From contig CAKTYT010000001.1 of the NCBI GenBank assembly GCA_934633695.1, positions 248,001-312,000 of the forward strand: a stretch of DNA of 64,000 nt, written 5' to 3'. This DNA is from an uncultured Clostridia bacterium. GTDB taxonomy: Bacteria > Bacillota > Clostridia > Christensenellales > CAG-138. The position numbers and the translations under genes are program-made. The notes under the pieces were generated by a model, which did not search any database, was not told the DNA's origin, and saw nothing but the letters and a program-made list of their open reading frames with translations. Below are positions 6,783 to 15,270 of this stretch, one piece after another; position 1 is the first letter of the stretch, and every line of letters begins with the position of its first letter.

Positions 6783-8540
6783 TCAGATTCCCATCGCCGA
6801 ACGAAGAATCTCGACGGCATCGACAACGTTTACAGAACCATCACCATTGAAATCAGCAAGCTCGAGCTGCTCTTGAGAGAGCGTAAGCAGCTGCATCGCA
6901 TGACGCAGTACCATCAAACTGTCCGCAATTGTTATTTGTCCGTCCATATCAACATCACCGGGCATGAATTGAGGCGTATCGTCGGATGGAACATAGCAAA
7001 GACCGGCAATTGCTTCGTAGCCGATAGCGTCACCGCCGGGATAACCAATGTATGTCAAGTTTGCAGTGGCAAGATTGACCTCAAAAAATGCTCCGCCCTG
7101 GTCGTCCTGCTTCATCCAATACATTTTACCGTTGGTGGGACAAAAACACATGGTTTGCTCATGATTGATGCTTGTAACGGTTGTTGAACCTATTATCGTG
7201 CATTCAGCCGTTTGCTTGTCAACACTGCAGAGATAGCCGAACATGTCGATGCCGTAAAGTCTGCCGTCAGTTGTACACTCCAGTGTACTGAGGTACCTCG
7301 ATGTGTCATTTACGAGATCAAAATGCAGCGTAATTGGGTCAATTGTGTAAATCCCGAAATAGAGCGAATAAATTGTCTCGTTGGTTGCCATCAAACAAAA
7401 GATTTGCCCAGTGACAGCGTCATATGTCATGTCGCGAACGTAATAACCTGAACGGACAGTAGTTGTCTCCCTTTCGTAAGTTTCAGCATTAATTTTCACA
7501 AGATCATAACCATCTTCTTCCGAGCGTGTAAACCCGTAGAAGAAACCGTCAATATAGCACATAGCCGTTAAAGCAGAAAGTCCTTCCTGTGCATCGACGA
7601 TATCAAAGGAACTTACATCATCAGCACGGAAACTGACGATTGCCTTACCAGGATAGACTTTGTAACCAGTCAGTGTTGGGATCGAGCTGTATTCTGAGAC
7701 AACTGTAACGATGCAGCTGTCGCTGAAGACTCCTGCGCCATCGCTCGCAGTAATGACAGTAGTTCCTTCACTTCCGGTGATAAGCAGGCCGTTTTCATCG
7801 ACAACAGCAACCGTAGGATTTGAGGAAACGTAATTGACCGTCTGGACGGTTGCATTTTCAGGAAGCACGTGTGCATTAAAGCTGTAAGTGGAACCAAGAA
7901 GGACGGTTTCTTCGGTCGTCCCAATCGTTACTCCCGTGACGGGAACGAAATCTACAGGTCTTTCACGGCGTTCGTAGAGTCGTATATTGCACTGCTGATA
8001 CTCATTAAAGCAATCAAAATATTGCTCTTCGCCGTTCACACGAAAAAGAATATATCCGGATTTTGAAATGTTATGAATAACAGGTTCGCTGCCGATGGAG
8101 GAATCTTCATTTTCATGGATGATATGTTCCCAGTACTGCCGTTCAGACGGATTTGTCGTAAGCGTAAAGTTGAGCTTCGCAAGATATTCATTGTTCTCAA
8201 CACTCTTTATTATGTAGCCGTCCTCTGCGTTTCCGTTAAACTGCCAAAGAATTGCATCGTTTACGTTGCTGACAACATAATCACCTGCAACGGTAACGAA
8301 TGCCGGAATCAGGCCATCGTCATCCGCCATATGTACGTTTGACACAGCGTGATGGTAACCGAATTGTTCGGTAATCATGCAGTAGATTCCACCGTCCACA
8401 GGCTGATCAACACGAACATAAATGTAATCATCGTTATCAAGAGCGGCCGTTCGGCCTTCTGAATGGACGATGGGGAATGATGATGCAAGCATTACAAGCA
8501 CCAGTACGAGGGAAAAGATGCGTTTGATGTTCAATTTCAT
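6783..8540 (-). CDS. Secreted BIG2-domain protein with C-terminal type I dockerin
   Basis: 585 residues. An N-terminal signal peptide (basic start, Leu/Val-rich core, about 1-27) indicates export. A region of unknown fold follows, then a bacterial Ig-like group 2 domain (about 195-278), then repeated beta-rich blocks with YGIDxxGYLC-like strands resembling a propeller (about 285-510). The C-terminus (about 527-585) is a type I dockerin: two Ca-binding loops, DVDMDGQIT and DFNGDGSVN, each followed by a helix. Dockerins bind cohesins in extracellular complexes; no cohesin or glycosidase gene is nearby. The ATG at 8540 has AAGGAG upstream; a longer frame is ruled out because it would start inside the -35 box at 8607-8612. 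Confidence 0.85.
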   Translation of the reverse strand: MKLNIKRIFSLVLVLVMLASSFPIVHSEGRTAALDNDDYIYVRVDQPVDGGIYCMITEQFGYHHAVSNVHMADDDGLIPAFVTVAGDYVVSNVNDAILWQFNGNAEDGYIIKSVENNEYLAKLNFTLTTNPSERQYWEHIIHENEDSSIGSEPVIHNISKSGYILFRVNGEEQYFDCFNEYQQCNIRLYERRERPVDFVPVTGVTIGTTEETVLLGSTYSFNAHVLPENATVQTVNYVSSNPTVAVVDENGLLITGSEGTTVITASDGAGVFSDSCIVTVVSEYSSIPTLTGYKVYPGKAIVSFRADDVSSFDIVDAQEGLSALTAMCYIDGFFYGFTRSEEDGYDLVKINAETYERETTTVRSGYYVRDMTYDAVTGQIFCLMATNETIYSLYFGIYTIDPITLHFDLVNDTSRYLSTLECTTDGRLYGIDMFGYLCSVDKQTAECTIIGSTTVTSINHEQTMCFCPTNGKMYWMKQDDQGGAFFEVNLATANLTYIGYPGGDAIGYEAIAGLCYVPSDDTPQFMPGDVDMDGQITIADSLMVLRHAMQLLTLSQEQLELADFNGDGSVNVVDAVEILRSAMGI

Positions 8541-8583
8541 AAAGTTCTCCTTTGTATTTGAATTGGCACAAAACCATGGTGAT

Positions 8584-8612
8584 ATTATATCAATGCGGGA
8601 AAGCATTGTCAA
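8584..8612 (-). promoter_or_regulatory. Sigma-A promoter for the dockerin protein
   Basis: Minus strand TTGACA (8612-8607), 17 bp, TATAAT (8589-8584): full consensus. Divergent from the promoter at 8660. Confidence 0.85.
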
Positions 8613-8659
8613 TATCCGATTTCCATTGCTTTTTCCGGGCAGTACAATTTGAAAACATA

Positions 8660-8688
8660 TTTACAAACTCTGCCTTAGGGGTTATAAT
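8660..8688 (+). promoter_or_regulatory. Sigma-A promoter for the penicillin-binding protein
   Basis: TTTACA (8660-8665), 17 bp, TATAAT (8683-8688); gives an untranslated leader of about 60 bases. Confidence 0.8.
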
Positions 8689-8756
8689 CTAATCGTACCG
8701 AAGCTTTTCGGCACAGCAATGCTATTAACACCGGGAACTACGAAAGGCTTACTCAT

Positions 8757-11150
8757 ATGAAAATAAAACGGATAATTTGCATAATGCTCGTCCTTTTTAC
8801 GATTTCTTCATTTGGATGCAATAAAACCATTGTTGAAAAAGACAGAAATATTTTTAAATTGTTCATGGATGCATATTGCGGACGCGAACTTGTTGAAGCA
8901 TACTCGTTTATAAGCGAAAGCTATGCCGTTGACAACGGAAGACTTGTTACCACAAAAAATGAAAATGCGTTGACGTTGACTGAGTTTGAAGACAAGATCA
9001 GAAGTGTGGACGAACTCCTCGGAGTCGAGAAGATAACCTATGAATTAATTGACGAGACATCTAATGATAATGGCCGTACGTTTAGGTTTAATCTGGTTTA
9101 CGAGACTTCAAATGTAGGACGTATCGAATCAGATGAATATAAGCTTTCTGCTGTGCTTGAAGATGGAACGTGGAAAGTCATTTGGTCACCTTCGTTGATT
9201 TTTCCCGAAATGGAGTGGGGGGATAAATTGACAAAGACAGTTAATAAGGCAAGGCGCGGCGACATCCTTGCAAACGGTAAGGCAATTGCAATTGCCGCCG
9301 ACCTTACAACCGCTTATGTGAACCTTACGGAGGCGATAGGCAGGGATCTCATAATTGAACGCATAATTGAAAACGAGAAGTTGGAGCAACTTGTTTTGAA
9401 CCAATACAGTGTTTATGAAGATTGGAATGAACTTGAACAGGTGGACAAAGACAAGCTTGTTGAGAAGCAAGTGTTGAAGCTTGCTGAAGAGAAGCTCTCC
9501 GAGTATTTCAGGGATTATGACGGTAAGCTCATGAGTATTATCCCAAATGAGCTTGATGCTCTGGCCGAGAGTATTATGGCTGTTTCGAAGCTTGATCGCG
9601 AAGCTATTGATGATATTTTCAGCAAGGCATATGGTGAAGAGGCAATTGCAATAATCGAACAGTACTATCCTGACGAGTTGAGCGACGAACAGTGGGATGC
9701 ATTTGAGACTGTCAAAGGGGTTCATGTTGCAACTTCGGGTTTCGGAACGTGCAGACTTTATCCGTACGAAGGTCTTCTCGCACATACTCTTGGATATACG
9801 GCTCCCATTTACGCTGAAGAGATTACAAAGTACAACGAAGGTAGAACTGAAGACGATGGTTTATACGACGCTTCAAGCTATGTTGGAAGAAATGGAATTG
9901 AAAAGCAATACGAAACAGAGCTTCGCGGTAAGGACGGGTATGTGTATGCAATAAGAAATGCCGATGGTAAGAAAAAACGTGTATTTCTCGAAAAAGAAAA
10001 GCAGGATGGGTTGGATATAAATCTTACAATTGACCTTGAATTGCAACAGAGGACGGAGGAACTTCTCGAACTTGTCCTTTACGGTGATGATACAGCAGGT
10101 GCAGTCATTGTTATGAACCCGAAAACGGGGGCATTGAATGCCATTGCATCTTATCCCACATACGATTTAAACTCTCTGGCACGTTCTGTTTCGGGTTACT
10201 ACGATTATCTTACGAGCATTGTCAATGTTCCTCTTAGAAACAGAACAACTGATGGTGCATATCCACCCGGCTCGATTTTCAAAGCATTTACTGCTGCCGC
10301 TGCACTTGATGAAGGGGTTGTAAACGAAAGTTACATATTCACCGGAAACATTGTCAATGATTATTGGACGCCGACCGGCTATGGAAGTTGGCCTTGGCCG
10401 GCAATAAAAAGGACAAAGGTAACGAATCGAACAGAACCTACAAACATGACAAATGCGATGCTGCATTCTGACAATATCTATTTTGCAGACCTTGCATTGA
10501 AACTCGGGGAGGAAAGGTTCTGCAAATATATGCGGAAACTCGGCATTGATCAAAAGGTTCCGTTTGAGCTTGGCGGAACAAGATCTCAGATCATGAGTAA
10601 AAATACGACGATGAATTTTAAAATGCTTGCAGATTCCGGTTACGGGCAGGGGCAAGTGCTTACAACACCATTGCAGCTGGCAGTCATGTTCAGTGCTTTC
10701 AGGAATAATGGGAGCTTGCCTGTACCTTATATCACGGATTCATTTTATCACTATGAATCGGATGGCGTGACTTATACCTGCATTGAAAAGAAAGAACCGC
10801 AAACCTGGATAAGCAATGCAATTTCCGCATCAGCTGTCGCAAAAATAACGCCCATGCTCCAGGGTGTTATGGATCCCGACAAGAATGGTACGGGAAGAAG
10901 CCTGAGGGTTCCGGATTGCACTGTTGCGGGTAAAACGGGTACAGCTGAGCTTGACAATGAAAAGAGCAGGATTATTTCATGGATCGCCGCATACAGATTT
11001 GATGTCGGCGAAGAAGATGAAAGACTTGTTCTTGTTATGCTTGAAGTTCCGAATTCCGGTGGATATTCTTCTCTCAAGTTTCAAATTGCAAGGGAGCTTT
11101 TAAAACTCGGAACTGATATAAAGGATCCGAATGCAGCTCCAGAGGAATAG
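8757..11150 (+). CDS. Class B penicillin-binding protein, MecA/PBP5-like
   Basis: 797-residue D,D-transpeptidase that cross-links peptidoglycan outside the membrane. An N-terminal hydrophobic segment (about 5-20) ends at a Cys (FGC), which may be a membrane anchor or an atypical lipobox. An NTF2-like MecA N-terminal domain follows, then the junction WSPSLIFPEM / RRGDILANG that starts the dimerisation domain, as in enterococcal PBP5 and staphylococcal PBP2a. Catalytic motifs are complete: SIFK (Ser506, Lys509), SDN (571-573) and KTG (726-728). It has its own promoter and terminator, so it is a stand-alone gene rather than part of a division cluster. PBPs of this architecture often bind beta-lactams poorly; resistance cannot be read from sequence. 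Confidence 0.9.
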   Translation: MKIKRIICIMLVLFTISSFGCNKTIVEKDRNIFKLFMDAYCGRELVEAYSFISESYAVDNGRLVTTKNENALTLTEFEDKIRSVDELLGVEKITYELIDETSNDNGRTFRFNLVYETSNVGRIESDEYKLSAVLEDGTWKVIWSPSLIFPEMEWGDKLTKTVNKARRGDILANGKAIAIAADLTTAYVNLTEAIGRDLIIERIIENEKLEQLVLNQYSVYEDWNELEQVDKDKLVEKQVLKLAEEKLSEYFRDYDGKLMSIIPNELDALAESIMAVSKLDREAIDDIFSKAYGEEAIAIIEQYYPDELSDEQWDAFETVKGVHVATSGFGTCRLYPYEGLLAHTLGYTAPIYAEEITKYNEGRTEDDGLYDASSYVGRNGIEKQYETELRGKDGYVYAIRNADGKKKRVFLEKEKQDGLDINLTIDLELQQRTEELLELVLYGDDTAGAVIVMNPKTGALNAIASYPTYDLNSLARSVSGYYDYLTSIVNVPLRNRTTDGAYPPGSIFKAFTAAAALDEGVVNESYIFTGNIVNDYWTPTGYGSWPWPAIKRTKVTNRTEPTNMTNAMLHSDNIYFADLALKLGEERFCKYMRKLGIDQKVPFELGGTRSQIMSKNTTMNFKMLADSGYGQGQVLTTPLQLAVMFSAFRNNGSLPVPYITDSFYHYESDGVTYTCIEKKEPQTWISNAISASAVAKITPMLQGVMDPDKNGTGRSLRVPDCTVAGKTGTAELDNEKSRIISWIAAYRFDVGEEDERLVLVMLEVPNSGGYSSLKFQIARELLKLGTDIKDPNAAPEE

Positions 11151-11156
11151 TCCTTT

Positions 11157-11190
11157 CAGGTCGGCTTTATCCGACCTGATTTATTTTTTC
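11157..11190. terminator. Terminator after the PBP gene
   Basis: CAGGTCGG / CCGACCTG stem with a 6-nt loop, followed by a T-rich stretch; it reaches the stop codon of the convergent gene and may act in both directions. Confidence 0.75.
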
Positions 11191-11978
11191 GAAATAAATT
11201 TTCTGACAGTTATGCAGATTCCTGCAAACATGACCAGTACGAAAGAGAAGATTCTCATATACAGTCCGTATTTTACTATGAATGAAAGCAAATAAGTCAC
11301 TCCACCGAGAGTAAAATATTTTATGAGTCGGTCTTGCCCGATGGCTGCGGAAATGGGGATATTAATGAGGTGCTTCCGTTCTTTCTTGCTTCGACGTATT
11401 ATTTCACTGCTGATTTCCTCATCCGAAACATATGCCAAGTCTGCAAAGTCGCTGTTTGAAAAAATAGACACATGCTTGATCGGAAAACTATTTGAAAGTA
11501 CCGCAATGAATGCTTCAGCTTCCTTTGAAGGTCTTTCAAAAGAAAAAATACTTACACTTTGGTACTTATTCTCCTTCGCATTCCTTACAGCCCCCGCAAC
11601 ATCATTGACTGTAAGCTCGCCGAATGATTGGATCAGTACAGCATCTGCACGTTTTTTTAATATTTCAGTAAGCAGGACGGTTCTTTCACACACCAAAAGT
11701 TTGTATTTCAAAAGTTCTTCTCTTATCGTTGACCGCATCATTGCTTCGTGCTTTCTTATTCTGTTTTCACGAAACATGCCAATAACGACAAACACAATGA
11801 TTGCCGTTAATGCAGACAGAATAATACGCAGCTTGATTTCGCTTCCCCTGCTTGCGAGCAGGAGATATGCAGTGACGAAAACACCGCTGCAAAAAATAAA
11901 ACGGTCAAAAAAGCAGGCAAATTCAGTCCTGCCTTTGCTGTAGTCTCTTTTTATTGCAGTAAGATAGATTGATTCCAT
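11181..11978 (-). CDS. Membrane protein of unknown function
   Basis: 265 residues, not recognised. Two hydrophobic segments (about 28-45 and 50-68) precede a soluble region of about 150 residues with alternating strands and helices (for example DAVLIQSFGELTVNDV and SVSIFSFERP), then two more hydrophobic segments (about 220-262) and a basic end. Both termini are probably on one side of the membrane, with the middle domain cytosolic. The upstream site is weak, so the start is uncertain. It is divergent from nadD and convergent with the PBP gene, so it is a single-gene unit. Confidence 0.6.
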   Translation of the reverse strand: MESIYLTAIKRDYSKGRTEFACFFDRFIFCSGVFVTAYLLLASRGSEIKLRIILSALTAIIVFVVIGMFRENRIRKHEAMMRSTIREELLKYKLLVCERTVLLTEILKKRADAVLIQSFGELTVNDVAGAVRNAKENKYQSVSIFSFERPSKEAEAFIAVLSNSFPIKHVSIFSNSDFADLAYVSDEEISSEIIRRSKKERKHLINIPISAAIGQDRLIKYFTLGGVTYLLSFIVKYGLYMRIFSFVLVMFAGICITVRKFISKK

Positions 11979-12009
11979 GAATATAGTTTTCGCAATTCAC
12001 TTCCATGTA

Positions 12010-12038
12010 TTCACAAATTCGGATGGATGATGTATAAT
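12010..12038 (+). promoter_or_regulatory. Sigma-A promoter of nadD-yqeK, predicted leaderless
   Basis: TTCACA (12010-12015), 17 bp, TATAAT (12033-12038). Six bases separate the -10 box from the ATG at 12045, so transcription should begin at or within a base of the start codon. There is no Shine-Dalgarno site in the usual window. Confidence 0.75.
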
Positions 12039-12044
12039 TATGCC

Positions 12045-13229
12045 ATGAAAATAGGTATTTACGGTGGAACGTTCGACCCGATACATAACGGGCACATAGC
12101 GGTTGCAAATGCAGTAAGGCGTGAATTCGGCCTTGACTGTGTTGTTTTTGTTGTTGCTGCTGACCCACCCCACAAGCGTAATAACAATCGTACGCCGGGG
12201 AGAGTAAGGCTGCAAATGGTTCAGGCTGCAATTGATGGAGAAAAGGGGCTTGCGGTATCCGACATTGAACTCAGGCGTGGGGGAGTCAGCTACACAGTTG
12301 ATACTCTCGCCGAATTTCACAGGCTCTATGAGGATGCAAAATTATACTTCATTGTCGGTGCCGATATGCTCATTGATTTTCCCACATGGTATAAGCCTGA
12401 CGAAATTCTTAGATTGGCAACTCTTGTTGCCGCAGGACGTGAAGGCAACAGAACTCACGATGAACTCTGTGCAGCCGCAGTGAGCATAAAAGAGCAGTTT
12501 GGCGGACGAGTAATTGTATCGTTGACTTGCGGACCTTTGATTTCATCAACGGAGATAAGGAAACGTGTTTATGATGCTCTGCCGATAAACAATCTCGTAC
12601 CGTTGAGGACTGAGTTGATTATTTATGGACAATCGCTTTATGTCAGTGACGAACTAAAGCAAATCCATGATAAGCTTGCAGAAACGATTGATGAAAAACG
12701 GTTACAGCACACCATGTATGTTGAACGGGAGGCGATCGTGCTTGCCGCACGTTACGGTGTGGATGCGAAAAAGGCAAGGCTTGCTGCATTGATCCATGAC
12801 TGTGTAAAGGTTCCGGGTTCTCAAATCGTCGAACTGGCAGCAAAGTATAACTACGATCTTTCCGGGGAAGAGCTGATGAATCCCTACATTATCCATTCCG
12901 GACTTGGTGCTGTTGTTGCAAAAAAAGAGTACGGTATTGAAGATGAGGAAATACTTAATGCCATCAGGCGTCATACACTTGGATGCGAGAATATGACAGA
13001 TCTTGACAAGGTTATCTATCTTGCAGATAAGGTTGAGCCGTCAAGAAAATACCGCCGCGTGGGGACATTGAGGGACCTTGCAATGTTTGACCTCGATGCG
13101 GGAGTGATCGCTACGATGAGACATACGATTAATTTTACAAGGTCGAGCGGACGGGCGGTTCATCCGCTGACGCTTAAGGTTATCGAGACTTTGCAGAAGG
13201 CATCTGAAAAAAAGAACAAACAGAAGTAA
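12045..13229 (+). CDS. nadD: NadD-YqeK fusion: nicotinate-nucleotide adenylyltransferase and HD-domain Ap4A hydrolase
   Basis: 394 residues. The N-terminal half (about 1-190) is NadD, which adenylates nicotinate mononucleotide in NAD synthesis: GTFDPIHNGH nucleotide loop (7-16), GADM and SSTEIR motifs. The C-terminal half (about 200-390) is YqeK, an HD-domain symmetric Ap4A hydrolase: HTMYVE, ALIHDC (around 248-253), a later IHSG, RRHT and DKVIYLADKVEPSR. In Bacillus these are neighbouring genes; here one frame. The start at 12045 is chosen because it gives the standard NadD N-terminus and the upstream ATG at 12027 lies ahead of the predicted transcription start. rsfS follows 18 bp downstream, as in Firmicutes. 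Confidence 0.93.
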   Translation: MKIGIYGGTFDPIHNGHIAVANAVRREFGLDCVVFVVAADPPHKRNNNRTPGRVRLQMVQAAIDGEKGLAVSDIELRRGGVSYTVDTLAEFHRLYEDAKLYFIVGADMLIDFPTWYKPDEILRLATLVAAGREGNRTHDELCAAAVSIKEQFGGRVIVSLTCGPLISSTEIRKRVYDALPINNLVPLRTELIIYGQSLYVSDELKQIHDKLAETIDEKRLQHTMYVEREAIVLAARYGVDAKKARLAALIHDCVKVPGSQIVELAAKYNYDLSGEELMNPYIIHSGLGAVVAKKEYGIEDEEILNAIRRHTLGCENMTDLDKVIYLADKVEPSRKYRRVGTLRDLAMFDLDAGVIATMRHTINFTRSSGRAVHPLTLKVIETLQKASEKKNKQK

Positions 13230-13247
13230 TCTCAGTGGAGGAAAATT

Positions 13248-13646
13248 GTGCAGAATTTTGAAAATACAGCTATGGATCCTGAACTTCGTTACAAAAACGA
13301 ATTAAAAAAAATGGTTAAAGACCTGATGGATTGTGCCTATGCCAAAAAGGCTAGCGATGTTATTGCAGTACACGTTGGAGATAGAACGATTGTCGCAGAT
13401 TGGTTCGTGTTCATGAGCGGCACATCACCCATTCATGTTAAATCACTTTGCGATGAGCTTGAAGAACGTGCGGAAGAAATTGGATTTACGCTCAGAAGAC
13501 GAGAGGGTTATTCGGAGGGAAGATGGATCGTCCTTGATTTTTCAAGCATTCTTGTTCATATTTTTCACCCGGAAGAGCGTGAATATTACAATGTCGAGAG
13601 ACTTTGGATTGATCCGACAAGTGAAACGCTTAAGATAACGGAGTGA
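13248..13646 (+). CDS. rsfS: Ribosomal silencing factor RsfS
   Basis: 132 residues of the RsfS/Iojap family, which binds ribosomal protein L14 and blocks joining of the subunits in starved cells. Family signatures are DWFVFMSGTSPIHVKSLCDEL, EGYSEGRWIVLDFSSILVHIF and the end HPEEREYYNVERLW. A GTG start at 13248 has GGAGGA about 6 bases upstream. The order nadD-yqeK-rsfS is the standard Firmicutes one, and the gene probably shares the nadD transcript. A 25-bp gap separates it from dnaX. Confidence 0.95.
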   Translation: MQNFENTAMDPELRYKNELKKMVKDLMDCAYAKKASDVIAVHVGDRTIVADWFVFMSGTSPIHVKSLCDELEERAEEIGFTLRRREGYSEGRWIVLDFSSILVHIFHPEEREYYNVERLWIDPTSETLKITE

Positions 13647-13671
13647 TATCAAAGGGTTAGGAGGTGTGAGT

Positions 13672-15255
13672 ATGGCGTACTATGCCCTGTACAGAAAATA
13701 CCGTCCGACGACTTTTTCACAGGTCATAGGGCAGGATCACATAATTTCCATTCTCAAAAACCAGGTGAGAACAGAAAGGATTACTCACGCCTATTTATTC
13801 AGCGGTTCAAGAGGAACCGGTAAAACCAGCACGGCGAGAATTTTTGCAAGGGCAATAAACTGCCTTTCGCCGCACGATGGTGAACCCTGCGGTGAATGTG
13901 AAGCCTGCAAACTTGGGACATCGGACAGCATTGATATAATTGAGATGGATGCCGCTTCAAACTCCCGAGTTGATGAAATGCGTGCTCTGCTTGATAAAGC
14001 GGAGTTTGCACCGATTTATCTAAAAACAAAAGTATACATTATTGACGAAGCACACATGCTTTCCAAAAGTGCGTTCAATGCTCTTCTGAAGACGCTCGAA
14101 GAACCGCCTGCTCATGTTGTGTTTATCCTTGCGACCACAGAGCCGCAGGCTTTGCCGGCAACGATTTTATCAAGGTGCCAACGCTTTGATTTCAGACGTC
14201 CGTCCGCTGCCGAGATGGTCGGGTTGCTGCACAGGATTCTCGATGATGTCGGTGCAAAGGTCGATGAAGACGGACTGATGTGCATTGCACGTGCTGCGGA
14301 TGGCGGTGTGAGAGACTGTCTGAGTCTTGCGGATCAATGCCTGTCCTTCGTTGGAAATGAATTGACCCGAGATGATGTTCTTTCCGTTCTGGGGAGCATG
14401 AATACGGGTTTTCTCTTCGACTTTGCCGATGCAATTATTAAATCAGATGCTGCTAGGGTTCTTAAAGAAATTGATAAGGTTATTTCCGGCGGTCGTGACA
14501 TAAATGTGTTCGTAAATGACTTGTCTTTGCATTTTCGTGCTTTGATGCTTGCAAAGGTTTGCGGCAGATGTGAGGACATTCTCGATTGTACTGCCGAAAC
14601 GATGGAGATGTATCTCGAACAGGCCGCTTCGACTTCAAAAGAAAGGTTGGAGCGAACATTGAATGAAATCATGTTGCTTCTGCCAAGTCTTAAGTGGACA
14701 AACATGCCAAGAGTCCTGCTTGAAAATACACTCATGAAGATATGTCATCCTGATGAACAGATTGAAATCATTGCCCTTTCAGACAGGTTGAGCGAACTTG
14801 AAAAAATGCTGCGTGACGGAACTCTGGTTGTTTCGAATACGGAAGTAAAAAAAACTACAGGAAAAGAGACGATTCAGGACGTGCCGCCGTGGGAAGAAGA
14901 ACCTGCCCGGGATAATTCTCCCGGTGTCGAACTTCCAAAGGCAACGGATGAAGCAGATGCATTGTACAAAACATTTATGGCGGCACTAATGAAGACGGAT
15001 GTGATGCTCGGCGTGCAGATGCAGCTTGCTGCAGGCCACTGGTGCGATGAAACGACACTGTATTTTGGCTTTGACAAATCTCGTCAACAGAATTATAATC
15101 ATGTCAGCTCACCAGATGTCAGGCAGAAGCTCAAGCAGGTCGCTGCTTCATGCATTGCACCTAGGACTGTTGAGTTTCAATACGAGGAGCAGGCTGTCAA
15201 CAATGTCGGATTACCGACAGAGTTGTTTGGTACGGAAATAACAGAAGAGGATTAA
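13672..15255 (+). CDS. dnaX: DNA polymerase III gamma/tau subunit
   Basis: 527-residue clamp-loader ATPase. Seen: Walker A GSRGTGKTS, a Cys-rich zinc module (CLSPHDGEPCGECEACK), Walker B IIDEAHML, the SRC sensor region (TILSRCQRFDF), and a divergent C-terminal tail that in tau contacts the polymerase. ATG 13672 has AGGAGG 7 bases upstream; a GTG six bases earlier would be too close to it. The usual ybaB and recR partners do not follow; hisS does, 15 bp away. An A8 run (14847-14854) at the end of domain III contains the heptamer A AAA AAA in the zero frame; a -1 shift there would add 20 codons and stop at 14913. Confidence 0.95.
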   Translation: MAYYALYRKYRPTTFSQVIGQDHIISILKNQVRTERITHAYLFSGSRGTGKTSTARIFARAINCLSPHDGEPCGECEACKLGTSDSIDIIEMDAASNSRVDEMRALLDKAEFAPIYLKTKVYIIDEAHMLSKSAFNALLKTLEEPPAHVVFILATTEPQALPATILSRCQRFDFRRPSAAEMVGLLHRILDDVGAKVDEDGLMCIARAADGGVRDCLSLADQCLSFVGNELTRDDVLSVLGSMNTGFLFDFADAIIKSDAARVLKEIDKVISGGRDINVFVNDLSLHFRALMLAKVCGRCEDILDCTAETMEMYLEQAASTSKERLERTLNEIMLLLPSLKWTNMPRVLLENTLMKICHPDEQIEIIALSDRLSELEKMLRDGTLVVSNTEVKKTTGKETIQDVPPWEEEPARDNSPGVELPKATDEADALYKTFMAALMKTDVMLGVQMQLAAGHWCDETTLYFGFDKSRQQNYNHVSSPDVRQKLKQVAASCIAPRTVEFQYEEQAVNNVGLPTELFGTEITEED

Positions 15256-15270
15256 AGGAGAGATAAGATT

